From positions 537,790 to 572,985 of the forward strand of contig NZ_NJAI01000002.1 of assembly GCF_002632725.1 (NCBI RefSeq): a stretch of DNA of 35,196 nt, read 5' to 3'. The DNA is from Xenorhabdus hominickii. Lineage in GTDB: Bacteria > Pseudomonadota > Gammaproteobacteria > Enterobacterales > Enterobacteriaceae. The notes beneath the pieces are model-generated. The model worked only from the letters and a program-made list of their open reading frames with translations, was not told the origin of the DNA and did no database searches. The position numbers and the translations under genes were made by a program. Each line of letters starts with the position of its first letter. Positions within the stretch are counted from its first letter, which is position 1. Positions 1-8,338 of this stretch are shown one piece after another.

Positions 1-100
1 CTTCAGGGTAGATAATTGACGCATCGTTCAGCCGATGCGTATCCGGACTTTCAGTCCGTTAATCACTAACCCACCTACTTTAGTAGGTGGTTGTTGAGTT
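1..100 (+). mobile_element. Probable right end of an IS200/IS605-type (TnpB) element
   Basis: Three hairpins follow one another within 75 bases: GCATCG/CGATGC (about 22-39), CGGACT/AGTCCG with a TTC loop (about 44-58), and a 9-bp stem CCACCTACT/AGTAGGTGG with a 2-base loop (71-90). A tandem set of this kind, with a CGGACT-TTC-AGTCCG type stem, is what I recall at the 3' end of tnpB genes, where it forms both the transposon right end and the scaffold of the omega/reRNA. No tnpB reading frame is visible because the window starts here. The exact transposon boundary cannot be set from this sequence. An unrelated terminator array is the alternative. Confidence 0.5.
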
Positions 101-407
101 ATATCTTTTTGAATTGTCAAATAATAGTTTATATATAGAGATTAATAACATTGAGTAAAGTAACTAAAATGAACTATTTTTATTGGTGAAAGAAAACCAT
201 AGTTAAAATCTATAGAATGATAGTAATTGTTAGTTTGCTAATTATATATTGTTTTTAAATTAGTGAATTTTTAGCATTATATTCATTAATTTCATCTATG
301 TAAAATATCATTTGGTAAGCATTTAGGGAAAATATAGAATAATATTCTAATTATATATTTTACTTAGATCATTATATTGATATATCTGAGATTTTTACTA
401 TTATGAT
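101..407. other. AT-rich intergenic region, no gene seen
   Basis: About 300 bases of very AT-rich sequence between the hairpin array and the GC-richer RNA-like segment. No ORF with a ribosome site and no convincing repeat was seen. If the hairpins at 1-100 are a TnpB element end, the first ~20 bases here would be the guide portion of its RNA. Confidence 0.5.
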
Positions 408-476
408 CCCGTCTTGTCGAGAGTATGCGAGCGACCCCACAAAAGGCCACGTAGGGGGCGTAAGCCTGCTTTTTTG
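408..476 (+). ncRNA. Candidate small RNA ending in an intrinsic terminator (C4/IsrK-like?)
   Basis: A 70-base island is clearly GC-richer than its AT-rich flanks. It ends in a hairpin AGGC (444-447) to GCCT (464-467), with ACG/CGT pairing inside, followed by a run of six T (470-475). A competing fold pairs CCCCAC (434-439) with GT-a-GGGG, so two alternative structures are possible. The layout and the wording around the GCGACCCCAC and GTAAGCCTGC motifs remind me of the C4/IsrK antisense RNAs of enteric prophages, but this is memory and not a search result. It lies about 135 bases upstream of the pilin start, so it could also be a transcribed leader with a premature terminator. Confidence 0.45.
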
Positions 477-610
477 ATGAAAAGACAATTGCTGTAGATG
501 CGTGATATTTAGTATTAAAGCTGTCTATCAAGTAAATTAACTTATTTCCTTATCGTCTGTAATCAGTCGAGAGGATATTTTTTATATATTGACTAATGGG
601 GTTTAATTTA

Positions 611-1141
611 ATGAAATCTAAGCTGCTTCTTTCTTCTCTTTTTGTATATTCGTTATTTGCTGCTACTGCAAATGCAGCAGATGGAACAATTAAATTTGAA
701 GGAGAAGTAATACAGAATGCTTGCAAGGTTCATAGTGATTCTGATAACCAAATTGTTAACATGGGCGTAGTTAGTGCGGATGCATTTAAAAATGTGAATG
801 ACACTGCTGCGCCAACAAGATTCCAAATAAAATTAACTGATTGTCCAACAGACATGAAAGAGAAAAATGTCACTATTAAGTTTGATGGTCCTAGTGATAA
901 CGACAATAGAGAGCTTTTATCTTTGACTAAATTGAATAATGCTGCAACTGGTGTTGCCATTGGCATTTATGAAGAAAATACTCAAACTCGTGTTCCTGTA
1001 GCGGGAACTTCTAATTCAAATTTACTTCATCATGGCTCTGAACAAGAATTAAGATTTATCGCGAAATATGTTGCTACAAAGGATAAAGTGGGTCCTGGAT
1101 CTGCTAACGCCGTGACTAATTTCACCATTGTTTATAATTAA
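611..1141 (+). CDS. Type 1-like fimbrial major subunit (pilin)
   Basis: A 176-residue exported pilin that would polymerise into the fimbrial shaft by donor-strand exchange. Residues 1-22 are a signal peptide (basic MKSK, hydrophobic core, cleavage after TANA). The mature protein starts ADGTIKFEGEV and has the usual cysteine pair (NACKV and TDCP) that closes the pilin fold, and it ends FTIVYN with the penultimate tyrosine of type 1 and MR/P-like pilins. I chose ATG 611 over ATG 596 because it directly begins the signal peptide and has a GGGG stretch about 9 bases upstream. It heads a pilin-chaperone-usher-adhesin cluster and is separated from the chaperone by an ERIC element. It resembles MrxA/FimA-class subunits of Xenorhabdus and Proteus; the exact fimbria name cannot be decided here. 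Confidence 0.9.
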   Translation: MKSKLLLSSLFVYSLFAATANAADGTIKFEGEVIQNACKVHSDSDNQIVNMGVVSADAFKNVNDTAAPTRFQIKLTDCPTDMKEKNVTIKFDGPSDNDNRELLSLTKLNNAATGVAIGIYEENTQTRVPVAGTSNSNLLHHGSEQELRFIAKYVATKDKVGPGSANAVTNFTIVYN

Positions 1142-1157
1142 TAGAGAGAGCTTTGTA

Positions 1158-1283
1158 TATACCTAATAAATTTTGAGTTACATTGATGTGGCAAGTGAGT
1201 GAATCTGAGAATCGTAGGTAGCTACGTGATTGGAGTTAATTATCGCAGCCAACAAATATGTTACTTGAGATATTAAAGGTATA
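1158..1283. repeat. ERIC (intergenic repeat unit), near full length
   Basis: A 126-base imperfect palindrome with ends TATACCT and AGGTATA. The interior carries recognisable ERIC text: GGCAAGTGAGTGAATC near the left, GTAGCTACGTGATTGG at the centre, and CGCAGCCAACA on the right. Full ERIC units are about 127 bp. It lies between the pilin and chaperone genes, so if these are co-transcribed it folds into a long hairpin inside the mRNA. That could stabilise the upstream pilin message or lower expression of the downstream genes, which would suit the excess of major subunit needed. Confidence 0.8.
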
Positions 1284-1409
1284 TTAAAACCTAGCAGGGA
1301 CGCTTGGGTTATTCAACTGAATAAATACCCAATTAATTTCAAATTGCACTTTAGCTAATAAATGAAAAATTGAAAAATGAGGGTGTACAAATTATAATTG
1401 GGCGGAGAA

Positions 1410-2096
1410 ATGGCTGTGTCATGTTATCGTTTACTATGTATTATTCTTTTATATTTTTTGAGCTGCAGCTTTGTCGTAGCCGGTGTTGTTGTTGGTGGAA
1501 CTCGTGTTGTTTATTTAAGTGATAAAAAAGAAGTATCCATATCTGTCAATAACCCGGAAGAAGAGGTTTCTTATCTTATTCAAAGTTGGATTCAAGATGA
1601 AAATGATAAGATAAAAACGCCTTTTATTGTAACGCCACCTTTATTTAAATTACCGGCGAACAATGAAAATATTGTGCGTATTGTTAACGTTGATAATCAA
1701 TTACCTATGGATAGGGAATCTATGTTTTGGTTTAATGTTAAATCGATTCCTGAGACGTCAAATGCTGAATCAAATGTAAATCAGTTGCAAATTGTGGTGA
1801 ATTCGCGCTTAAAACTGTTCTATCGACCTGTACAATTGAAGGAAAAGGCGGCTACTGCGTATAAGAAATTAAAGTTTAAGCAAGAAAATGGTTTTTTGAT
1901 AGCCCAAAATACTACACCTTATTTTATTTCTTTTTCATCTCTATCTGTTGATAATCATGATATTAAACAAGCCGGTATGATTAAGCCTTTTGATCAATTA
2001 AGTTGGCCTTTGCCACTAAAAAATAGCCGAAAAGTGAGTTGGAGAGTTATCAACGATTATGGTGGAGTAACACAAACTGAGTTTGCTGAGATCTAG
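1410..2096 (+). CDS. Periplasmic fimbrial chaperone (PapD/FimC family)
   Basis: About 228 residues with an N-terminal signal peptide (hydrophobic segment ending near FVVAG) followed by the two immunoglobulin-like domains of PapD-type chaperones. The mature start GVVVGGTRVVYLSDKKEVSISVNN is the classical first strand with the conserved Arg. The RLKLFYRP motif near residue 150 marks the G1 strand and the conserved Lys that anchors the pilin carboxylate. It would fold and cap pilin and adhesin subunits in the periplasm and hand them to the usher. Start choice is open: ATG 1410 is only 2 bases after GGAG, whereas GTG 1416 has GGAG at a good 8-base distance. The upstream TTG 1398 has no ribosome site. 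Confidence 0.9.
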   Translation: MAVSCYRLLCIILLYFLSCSFVVAGVVVGGTRVVYLSDKKEVSISVNNPEEEVSYLIQSWIQDENDKIKTPFIVTPPLFKLPANNENIVRIVNVDNQLPMDRESMFWFNVKSIPETSNAESNVNQLQIVVNSRLKLFYRPVQLKEKAATAYKKLKFKQENGFLIAQNTTPYFISFSSLSVDNHDIKQAGMIKPFDQLSWPLPLKNSRKVSWRVINDYGGVTQTEFAEI

Positions 2097-2191
2097 TTAG
2101 AAACCTATATTTCTATTGCTTAAAATAATAACAGAAGACGGTTGGATGGATATTTATCAATTAATTTTATCAGATTATTATAAGTTTAAAT

Positions 2192-4717
2192 ATGTCAAAG
2201 TATATCAAGCATAATCTTGCTGGCGATTTATATCGTGGTAGGAATTATAGTTTTTTACTGTCCATGTTGATTATGGCAGGGAATTTATTTTTTCATTTAA
2301 ATGCATGTGCGGAAAATAAATTTAATATCCATGCCCTGAAAATTGGAAATGATTTACCCGAAGATATCGATCTTTCTATTTTTCAGAATGGTTTTCAGCC
2401 ACCCGGTACTTACTGGGTGGATATTTATTTAAATAAAAAGGAGGTGAGGGAAGCGAATGTTGAGTTTGTTTTAAAAGACGGTAAATTACAGCCAAAAATC
2501 ACGGTTAGGCAATGGCGAGATATGGGGGTGAAAATTGACTCATTTCCTGAATTGACTAATTTCCTTCCAGAAACAGTGATCACAGATATTGGTAAGTATA
2601 TCCCATCTGCCAATGTAGAATTTAATTTTAATCAGCAGAGATTGAATATTAGTATTCCTCAAGCAGCGTTGGACTATCGTGTGAGAGACTATGTTTCTCC
2701 TGAATTATGGGATCAGGGATTAACTGCATTATTGGTGAATTATAATTATAGTGGAGCCACAAATTGGCAAGAGAACCGTAGTTCGACACAGAATAATTAC
2801 CTGAATCTCAGATCAGGAATGAACTGGTATGCTTGGCGCTTGCGTAATAACTCTGCTTATTCGGGGGGAAATCACCGCTGGAAAAATATTAGTACGTATT
2901 TACAGCGTGATATCCATTCCTTAAAGGGGCAATTGACTGTTGGTGATGGTTTCACATCCAGTGATCTGTTTGATGGTATTGAATTTCGAGGAGTTCAGTT
3001 TGCATCTGATGAGAATATGTTACCGGATAGCCAGAAAGGTTTTGCGCCTATTGTGCGTGGTATTGCTCAAAGTAATGCACAAGTCACAATCAAACAGAAT
3101 GGTTATGTCATTTACCAGATTTATGTTGCCCCTGGTGCCTTTGAAATCAGCGATCTCTATCCAACGGCATCCAGTGGTGATTTGGAAATCATTATCAGAG
3201 AAGCTGATGGACGTGAGCGTAGGTTTACTCAAGCGTCTGCTACCATGCCCACTATGTTACGAGAAGGCAGTATCCGGTATTCACTGGCGATGGGACGTTA
3301 TCGCTCCGTCAGTAATAATAGCCGCAAACCTTATTTTTCCCAAGTAACATTGACTTATGGTCTTCATAATCGGCTTACAGCTTATGGTGGCGCAATTTTA
3401 TCCCGTGATTATCAATCTTTGTTGTTAGGTTCAGGTGTTGATTTTGGCAGTTTCGGATCATTCTCTTTAGATACAACTCATGCCAATACCCGATTACCAT
3501 CACACCAAAAACATGCAGGACAAGCTTATCGTCTGAGATACGTGAAAGATTTTTCATTGACCGGAACGTATTTGACGTTGGCGAGTTACCGTTATTCAAC
3601 GGCAGGGTTTTATGATTTCAACGAAGGTAATCGTATTGGGGATAACAGTAGGTTGTTTGAGCATTTTAATAAGAAAAGCAAATTGCAATTGCAAGTCAAC
3701 CAAACATTGGGCGACTTTGGTGGTATCTATGTTACAGCATTGCAGCAAGATTATTGGCAGAAGAGCGGTTATGAACGTACATTCAACGCGGGTTATAACA
3801 TTAGCCACCAAGGGATCAGCTATGGGTTGAATTATTCTTATAACTTTCGCCCAAATTCTGGCGGTCGCGAACAATTATTCGCTCTTAGTATCCATGTTCC
3901 TCTTGACCGTTGGTTGAAGCACAGTTGGGCAAATTATAGTGTCAGTCTCGATAAGAACGACAGAACTTCACAGCAAATAAGTTTAAATGGAACTGCGCTT
4001 GAAGATAATAATCTGTTCTACAGTTTGCAGCAGAGCCATGTGAATAAAGGAGAAGGCGGCAGTGGAAATATTCACGGGTATTATAAGGGAGCCTATGGAC
4101 GAATTAATGCAGGGTATAATTACCAACATAATGGCCAGCAATTAAATTATGGCCTTAGTGGAGGAGTGGCACTCCATCCTTATGGACTGACTTTATCGCA
4201 AGAATTAGGTGAAACAGCGGTTTTGGTCAGAGCGGAAGGTGCAAAAGACATCAAAGTTGCCAACAATACTGCTGTTGCCACGGATTGGAACGGTTATGCG
4301 ATTGTGCCGCAAGTCAGTAGTTACCGTAAAAATCGGGTAGCTCTGGAACCACATTCATTTTCAGATGATGTCGATATTGATGTGAATACACAAGCTGTTG
4401 TGCCAACAAAAGGCGCCCTCGTTTTAGCTAACTTCCGAACACGAATGGGAAATAGGGTGTTAGTGCATCTGCACTACCGTGGTAAACCTGTACCTTTTGG
4501 CGCCAAAGTCACTTTGGAGAATTCAATGGCATTGGGTGAAACCAACGGCGCAATTGTCAGCAGTGAAGGGCAAGTTTATCTCACGGCGCTGCCGGATAGT
4601 GGTCAATTGCAGGTGAAATGGGGATCGTCAGAGACCAAAGCCTGTTTGGTTAATTATGTTTTGCCGGAAAAAAGACCGCAATCTGGCGTATACACGTTGG
4701 ATAGCAATTGCGAATAG
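2192..4717 (+). CDS. Outer-membrane fimbrial usher (FimD/PapC family)
   Basis: An 841-residue usher, the normal length for the family. A hydrophobic segment near residues 20-40 ends in NACAEN and serves as signal peptide. It is followed by the N-terminal chaperone-binding domain (FNIHALKIGNDLPEDIDLSIF), the large beta-barrel with the plug region (VRGIAQSNAQVTIKQNGYVIYQ), and C-terminal domains ending with a cysteine pair (KACLVNY and DSNCE) typical of ushers. It receives chaperone-subunit complexes and threads the growing fimbria across the outer membrane. The start ATG 2192 has only a weak ribosome site. The next gene follows 12 bases after the stop, implying translational linkage. Confidence 0.93.
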   Translation: MSKYIKHNLAGDLYRGRNYSFLLSMLIMAGNLFFHLNACAENKFNIHALKIGNDLPEDIDLSIFQNGFQPPGTYWVDIYLNKKEVREANVEFVLKDGKLQPKITVRQWRDMGVKIDSFPELTNFLPETVITDIGKYIPSANVEFNFNQQRLNISIPQAALDYRVRDYVSPELWDQGLTALLVNYNYSGATNWQENRSSTQNNYLNLRSGMNWYAWRLRNNSAYSGGNHRWKNISTYLQRDIHSLKGQLTVGDGFTSSDLFDGIEFRGVQFASDENMLPDSQKGFAPIVRGIAQSNAQVTIKQNGYVIYQIYVAPGAFEISDLYPTASSGDLEIIIREADGRERRFTQASATMPTMLREGSIRYSLAMGRYRSVSNNSRKPYFSQVTLTYGLHNRLTAYGGAILSRDYQSLLLGSGVDFGSFGSFSLDTTHANTRLPSHQKHAGQAYRLRYVKDFSLTGTYLTLASYRYSTAGFYDFNEGNRIGDNSRLFEHFNKKSKLQLQVNQTLGDFGGIYVTALQQDYWQKSGYERTFNAGYNISHQGISYGLNYSYNFRPNSGGREQLFALSIHVPLDRWLKHSWANYSVSLDKNDRTSQQISLNGTALEDNNLFYSLQQSHVNKGEGGSGNIHGYYKGAYGRINAGYNYQHNGQQLNYGLSGGVALHPYGLTLSQELGETAVLVRAEGAKDIKVANNTAVATDWNGYAIVPQVSSYRKNRVALEPHSFSDDVDIDVNTQAVVPTKGALVLANFRTRMGNRVLVHLHYRGKPVPFGAKVTLENSMALGETNGAIVSSEGQVYLTALPDSGQLQVKWGSSETKACLVNYVLPEKRPQSGVYTLDSNCE

Positions 4718-4729
4718 GGTTTGGTTTAT

Positions 4730-5614
4730 ATGTTTATTCTCCATAAAAAATACCGATTATTATTGGCAGCCAGCATTATGCTGCTTGGGTTGTTCGTCAG
4801 TACCTACAGTCGCGCAGGTCCTTGTCTTTTTGATCCTAAATTTGCTGAGCAGAAAATATCTGTTTCAGCCGGAATATTTCTTGTGCGCAGAGAACTGAAT
4901 GTGGGTGAAATCATTGGTTCTTATCCAATCAATACCATTGGGATCAAAAATTACACATGCGATGATTCGGAAAAGGTGGAATGGGAATTCACGGGCTATC
5001 CGCTGATTGCGATAAATAGTGAGGAGGGGCTTCATGATTCTGGCATATCCGGTATAGGGATACGGATGAATACTCAAGGTAATGAGACTAAGGTTGAGTT
5101 TGTGAAGACAAAACCTAAAACAGGTTCTGGTGTTATAACTTCAGGGTTGATCACTGCTCGTTTGGACGGAACTGCCATTTATTCTTTTTATCTTAATGAA
5201 ATACACTTTATTACACCTAGCTGTTCTTTAAAGGAGAATAATATTCTGGTACCAATGGGTAAGATCGGGAAGACACAATTTGCTGGTATCAATAGTACGG
5301 CGGAAGCTCGTTACTTCAAGGTCGATTTGGCATGTAATATCAGCGCACCAATTGAATTAGTCATGGGGTCAATTAGGCCAAGCAATGCTAACGATGTACT
5401 GGGGCTTGACCAAGACAGCAATTCGGCTGGTGGAGTTGGACTTCAGGTTTTATATCAGGATCAACCTGTCATATTCAATTCGCCGGTTAAAATCGGCATG
5501 AGTACAGATGGGGTTTATTCTATTCCTTTCAAAGCGCGTTATATTCAGACAAAAAGCCGGATTATGGCTGGCAAAGCTAATGCAACCGCCACATTGAATA
5601 TCATTTACCCTTAA
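4730..5614 (+). CDS. Fimbrial tip adhesin, two-domain (FimH-like architecture)
   Basis: A 294-residue exported protein with a signal peptide (LLLAASIMLLGLFVS then YSRAG) and mature start GPCLFDPKF. The first ~140 residues form a lectin-like domain with a cysteine pair (PCLF and YTCDD). The second half looks like a pilin domain, with a Cys pair (TPSCSL and LACNIS) and the C-terminal ATATLNIIYP strand with the penultimate Tyr. Lectin plus pilin domains at the end of a chaperone-usher operon is the usual layout of a tip adhesin. ATG 4730 is preferred because AGGG lies 10 bases upstream; TTG 4721 is too close to it. The ligand cannot be inferred. Confidence 0.8.
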   Translation: MFILHKKYRLLLAASIMLLGLFVSTYSRAGPCLFDPKFAEQKISVSAGIFLVRRELNVGEIIGSYPINTIGIKNYTCDDSEKVEWEFTGYPLIAINSEEGLHDSGISGIGIRMNTQGNETKVEFVKTKPKTGSGVITSGLITARLDGTAIYSFYLNEIHFITPSCSLKENNILVPMGKIGKTQFAGINSTAEARYFKVDLACNISAPIELVMGSIRPSNANDVLGLDQDSNSAGGVGLQVLYQDQPVIFNSPVKIGMSTDGVYSIPFKARYIQTKSRIMAGKANATATLNIIYP

Positions 5615-5668
5615 ACAGGGTGAGCAGTTACCTTCTCCATCTTTCTGATTGACACTTTCATCCACTTG

Positions 5669-5711
5669 AATCACATAGTTAGCCAGTTATCATATGGCTA
5701 ACTATGTGATT
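5669..5711. repeat. Perfect 17-bp inverted repeat, ERIC-derived; possible terminator
   Basis: AATCACATAGTTAGCCA (5669-5685) is perfectly complementary to 5695-5711 around a 9-base loop. The right arm plus the following GGGG matches the central ERIC text (TAACTATGTGAtTGGGG), so this appears to be a rearranged ERIC core. It sits 55 bases after the adhesin stop and 155 bases before menD and could terminate the fimbrial transcript, although no T-run follows on either strand. Confidence 0.65.
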
Positions 5712-5809
5712 GGGGGTCTATTTATTTTCTATTTCAATAATTAAATGGCAATTCTTTGAACTAAGATAAGGAAATTGCTTTTATAAGCATTAATACAATG
5801 AATGCGTTA

Positions 5810-5815
5810 TATAAT
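5810..5815 (+). promoter_or_regulatory. Candidate -10 box of the men operon
   Basis: A perfect TATAAT lies 51 bases upstream of the menD start in an AT-rich region. The hexamer 17 bases upstream (GCATTA) is a poor -35, so the call rests mainly on the -10 match and its position. Confidence 0.4.
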
Positions 5816-5866
5816 ACATCTTATTTTTTGAGCTTTACTTTGTGAAAAGAAATCCTCGAACATCCT

Positions 5867-7558
5867 ATGTCAAACAGTGCACTGAACCGCCGTTGGGCGG
5901 AACTTTTATTAGAAGCTTTAACCCGCCACGGATTACGTCATGTTTGTATTGCCCCTGGTTCTCGTTCAACACCCTTAACATTAGCGGCTGCAGCGAGTCC
6001 TAAACTGATTTGCCATACTCATTTTGACGAGCGGGGATTAGGTCATTTGGCACTCGGATTGGCAAAAGCGAGTAAAGAACCTGTTGCAGTGATTGTGACG
6101 TCAGGAACGGCGGTTGCCAATTTGTATCCCTCCTTGATTGAATCTGGCTTGACGGGGGAAAGGTTGGTTTTTCTCACTGCCGATAGGCCACCAGAATTAA
6201 TCGATTGTGGCGCAAATCAGGCGATCCGCCAGGCAGGTATTTTTGCCTCTCACCCTAGCCAAACACTTTCACTGCCACGCCCGACCACCGAAATTCACGC
6301 CAATTGGTTGGTTTCTTCTATCGATAATGGAATGTCAAACTTGAAACAAGGTGCATTGCATATCAATTGTCCATTTGCTGAACCTTTATATGATAATGAT
6401 GGAACGGCGTATCGAGATTGGCAGCAAACATTAGGGGAATGGTGGCAGGGAAATGAACCGTGGCTGTTCCAACCGGAAATTCATACTACGGCAAAGGCAG
6501 CCGATTGGGATCACTGGCGGCAAGAACGGGGCATTGTGCTGGCTGGCAGAATGAGTGCTGACGAAGGTAAGCTCGTTGCTCGATGGGCAGAAGAAATGGG
6601 TTGGCCGCTGATCGGTGATGTGCTATCTCAAACAGGGCAACCTTTGCCTTGTGCTGATTTGTGGCTGAATCATCCCCGTACTCAGGCAATTTTGGCTCAG
6701 GGGAGATTGGTGATTCAATTTGGTGCCAGCTTGACCGGAAAACGATTGTTAAAATGGCAAGCTCAATGCCAACCTGAGCAATATTGGATCATTGATCCTA
6801 TTGCTGGCAGGCTTGATCCGGCTAATCACCGGGGACGCAAATTTACTTGCCGCATAGCGGATTGGTTACAGGTTCATCCTGCTCATGATATGAATTCCTC
6901 GTCTTCTCAATTATCTTGGGCTGATGAGTTGAACGTATGGTCAAAAAAAGCGTTCGAATGTGTTGAAACAAGGCTGGCAGGGAGATTCAGTGAAGCGGCA
7001 GTGGCGCATCAATTGCATCAATTATTGCCAGAGCAGGGGCAATTGTTTGTTGGCAATAGCCTGATTGTGCGCTTGGTTGATGCTTTGGGACAGCTTCCTG
7101 CGGGTTATCCGGTTTACAGCAATCGCGGTGCCAGTGGTATTGATGGATTGATCGCAACTGCAGCAGGCGTACAACGAGCTACCCATAAACCGACACTGGC
7201 GATTATTGGCGATATCTCAGCGCTTTATGACCTGAATAGTTTGTCTTTATTACGCTACCTTTCCGCGCCTATGCAATTGATTATAGTCAACAACAATGGC
7301 GGTCAAATTTTTTCGTTGCTGCCAACACCACCAAAGGAGCGTCAACGTTTTTACTGTATGCCGCAAGATGTCAATTTTGATCACGCTGCTGCGATGTTCG
7401 GTCTGAATTATGTTGCACCGCAAAATTGGTCGGAGCTAAAACAATATTCTGAACAAGCATGGGAGCGTAAAGAGACAACATTGATTGAATTAAACGTTGC
7501 AGATAGCGAAGGGGCGATATGTCTGCAAGAATTACTGAAACAAGTGGTTGTGCTGTGA
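5867..7558 (+). CDS. menD: 2-succinyl-5-enolpyruvyl-6-hydroxy-3-cyclohexene-1-carboxylate synthase
   Basis: A 563-residue ThDP-dependent enzyme that condenses isochorismate with 2-oxoglutarate, the first committed step of menaquinone synthesis. The N-terminal domain shows [11 protein letters not shown] and the catalytic-Glu region [16 protein letters not shown]. The C-terminal cofactor domain has [11 protein letters not shown] (from about residue 448) followed by NNNGGQIF, the Mg/ThDP-binding motif. Length and sequence follow E. coli MenD throughout. It is the first gene of menD-H-B-C-E, and menH starts 40 bases before its stop. In E. coli menF (isochorismate synthase) precedes it; here the upstream neighbour is a fimbrial operon, so isochorismate must come from an enzyme encoded elsewhere. 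Confidence 0.97.
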   Translation: MSNSALNRRWAELLLEALTRHGLRHVCIAPGSRSTPLTLAAAASPKLICHTHFDERGLGHLALGLAKASKEPVAVIVTSGTAVANLYPSLIESGLTGERLVFLTADRPPELIDCGANQAIRQAGIFASHPSQTLSLPRPTTEIHANWLVSSIDNGMSNLKQGALHINCPFAEPLYDNDGTAYRDWQQTLGEWWQGNEPWLFQPEIHTTAKAADWDHWRQERGIVLAGRMSADEGKLVARWAEEMGWPLIGDVLSQTGQPLPCADLWLNHPRTQAILAQGRLVIQFGASLTGKRLLKWQAQCQPEQYWIIDPIAGRLDPANHRGRKFTCRIADWLQVHPAHDMNSSSSQLSWADELNVWSKKAFECVETRLAGRFSEAAVAHQLHQLLPEQGQLFVGNSLIVRLVDALGQLPAGYPVYSNRGASGIDGLIATAAGVQRATHKPTLAIIGDISALYDLNSLSLLRYLSAPMQLIIVNNNGGQIFSLLPTPPKERQRFYCMPQDVNFDHAAAMFGLNYVAPQNWSELKQYSEQAWERKETTLIELNVADSEGAICLQELLKQVVVL

Positions 7559-8325
7559 CATTGCATTGTCAGACGTTTCATTCACATAATCAGGGAGCAT
7601 GGCTGGTCTGGTTGCATGGTTTATTGGGAAGAGGTAATGATTGGCTGCCATTGGTGAATGCTTGCGATCAATACGCTTCATTGATTGTTGATCTACCTAG
7701 TCACGGTAATTCTGCTGAGATGATTGTACCAGACGGTTTTGCCGAGATGAGCGAGTTGCTGAATGCAACTTTATCTGAATATCGGATCAATGATTATTGG
7801 TTGATTGGTTATTCTCTGGGGGGACGAATAGCTATGTACCATGCGATCCACGGTAAGCATGAGGGCTTGCGGGGATTGCTGGTGGAAGGAGGAAACCCCG
7901 GATTGTTTTCTCAGCAGGAGCGTAATGTGAGATTGCAGGACGATCAACATTGGGCGCAGCGTTTTCGGCAAGAATCCATTGCGTCAGTTTTGGCTGATTG
8001 GTATCGTCAGCCTGTATTCGCTTATTTAACATCGGTACAGCGTGAGCAATTGATTCATCTTCGCAGCCAAAATAGAGGTGATTGCATTGCTGACATGCTG
8101 GAACAGACTTCTTTGGGGCATCAACCTTGGTTAGTTTCTGATTTACAGAAAATGACGACACCTTTTACCTACTTATGTGGGGAAAATGATCTTAAATTCC
8201 AGAACATAGCGAAGCAGTATACACTGCCATTAAAAACCATCCCTCGGGTTGGACATAATGCTCATTATGGCAATCCTGCGGCTTTTTCTGCCGCAGTGAA
8301 CCATTTTTTATCACTTTTTGGTTAA
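7519..8325 (+). CDS. menH: 2-succinyl-6-hydroxy-2,4-cyclohexadiene-1-carboxylate synthase
   Basis: A 268-residue alpha/beta-hydrolase that removes pyruvate from the MenD product to give SHCHC. The nucleophile elbow GYSLGGR (Ser about 99), the acid in [10 protein letters not shown] (about 225) and the base in RVGHNAHYG (about 247) form the triad. The HGLLGRG segment provides the oxyanion hole. It overlaps menD by 40 bases and menB begins 13 bases after its stop, so the genes are translationally coupled. The N-terminus is about 15 residues longer than in E. coli MenH (252 aa), so a start further inside is possible, but ATG 7519 is the natural one in the overlap. Confidence 0.94.
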   Translation: MSARITETSGCAVTLHCQTFHSHNQGAWLVWLHGLLGRGNDWLPLVNACDQYASLIVDLPSHGNSAEMIVPDGFAEMSELLNATLSEYRINDYWLIGYSLGGRIAMYHAIHGKHEGLRGLLVEGGNPGLFSQQERNVRLQDDQHWAQRFRQESIASVLADWYRQPVFAYLTSVQREQLIHLRSQNRGDCIADMLEQTSLGHQPWLVSDLQKMTTPFTYLCGENDLKFQNIAKQYTLPLKTIPRVGHNAHYGNPAAFSAAVNHFLSLFG

Positions 8326-8338
8326 GGATGCATCAGTA

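Noticed and set aside
477..610. Invertible (phase-variable) promoter before the pilin
   Set aside because: I found no inverted repeat pair flanking the promoter region and no recombinase gene nearby.
2940..3347. 135-residue ORF inside the usher gene
   Set aside because: It is in another frame of a fully conserved usher and has no independent support.
8318..8338. Longer menB start
   Set aside because: It uses a non-ATG codon inside the menH end; ATG 8339 gives the exact E. coli MenB length and has AAGGA upstream.
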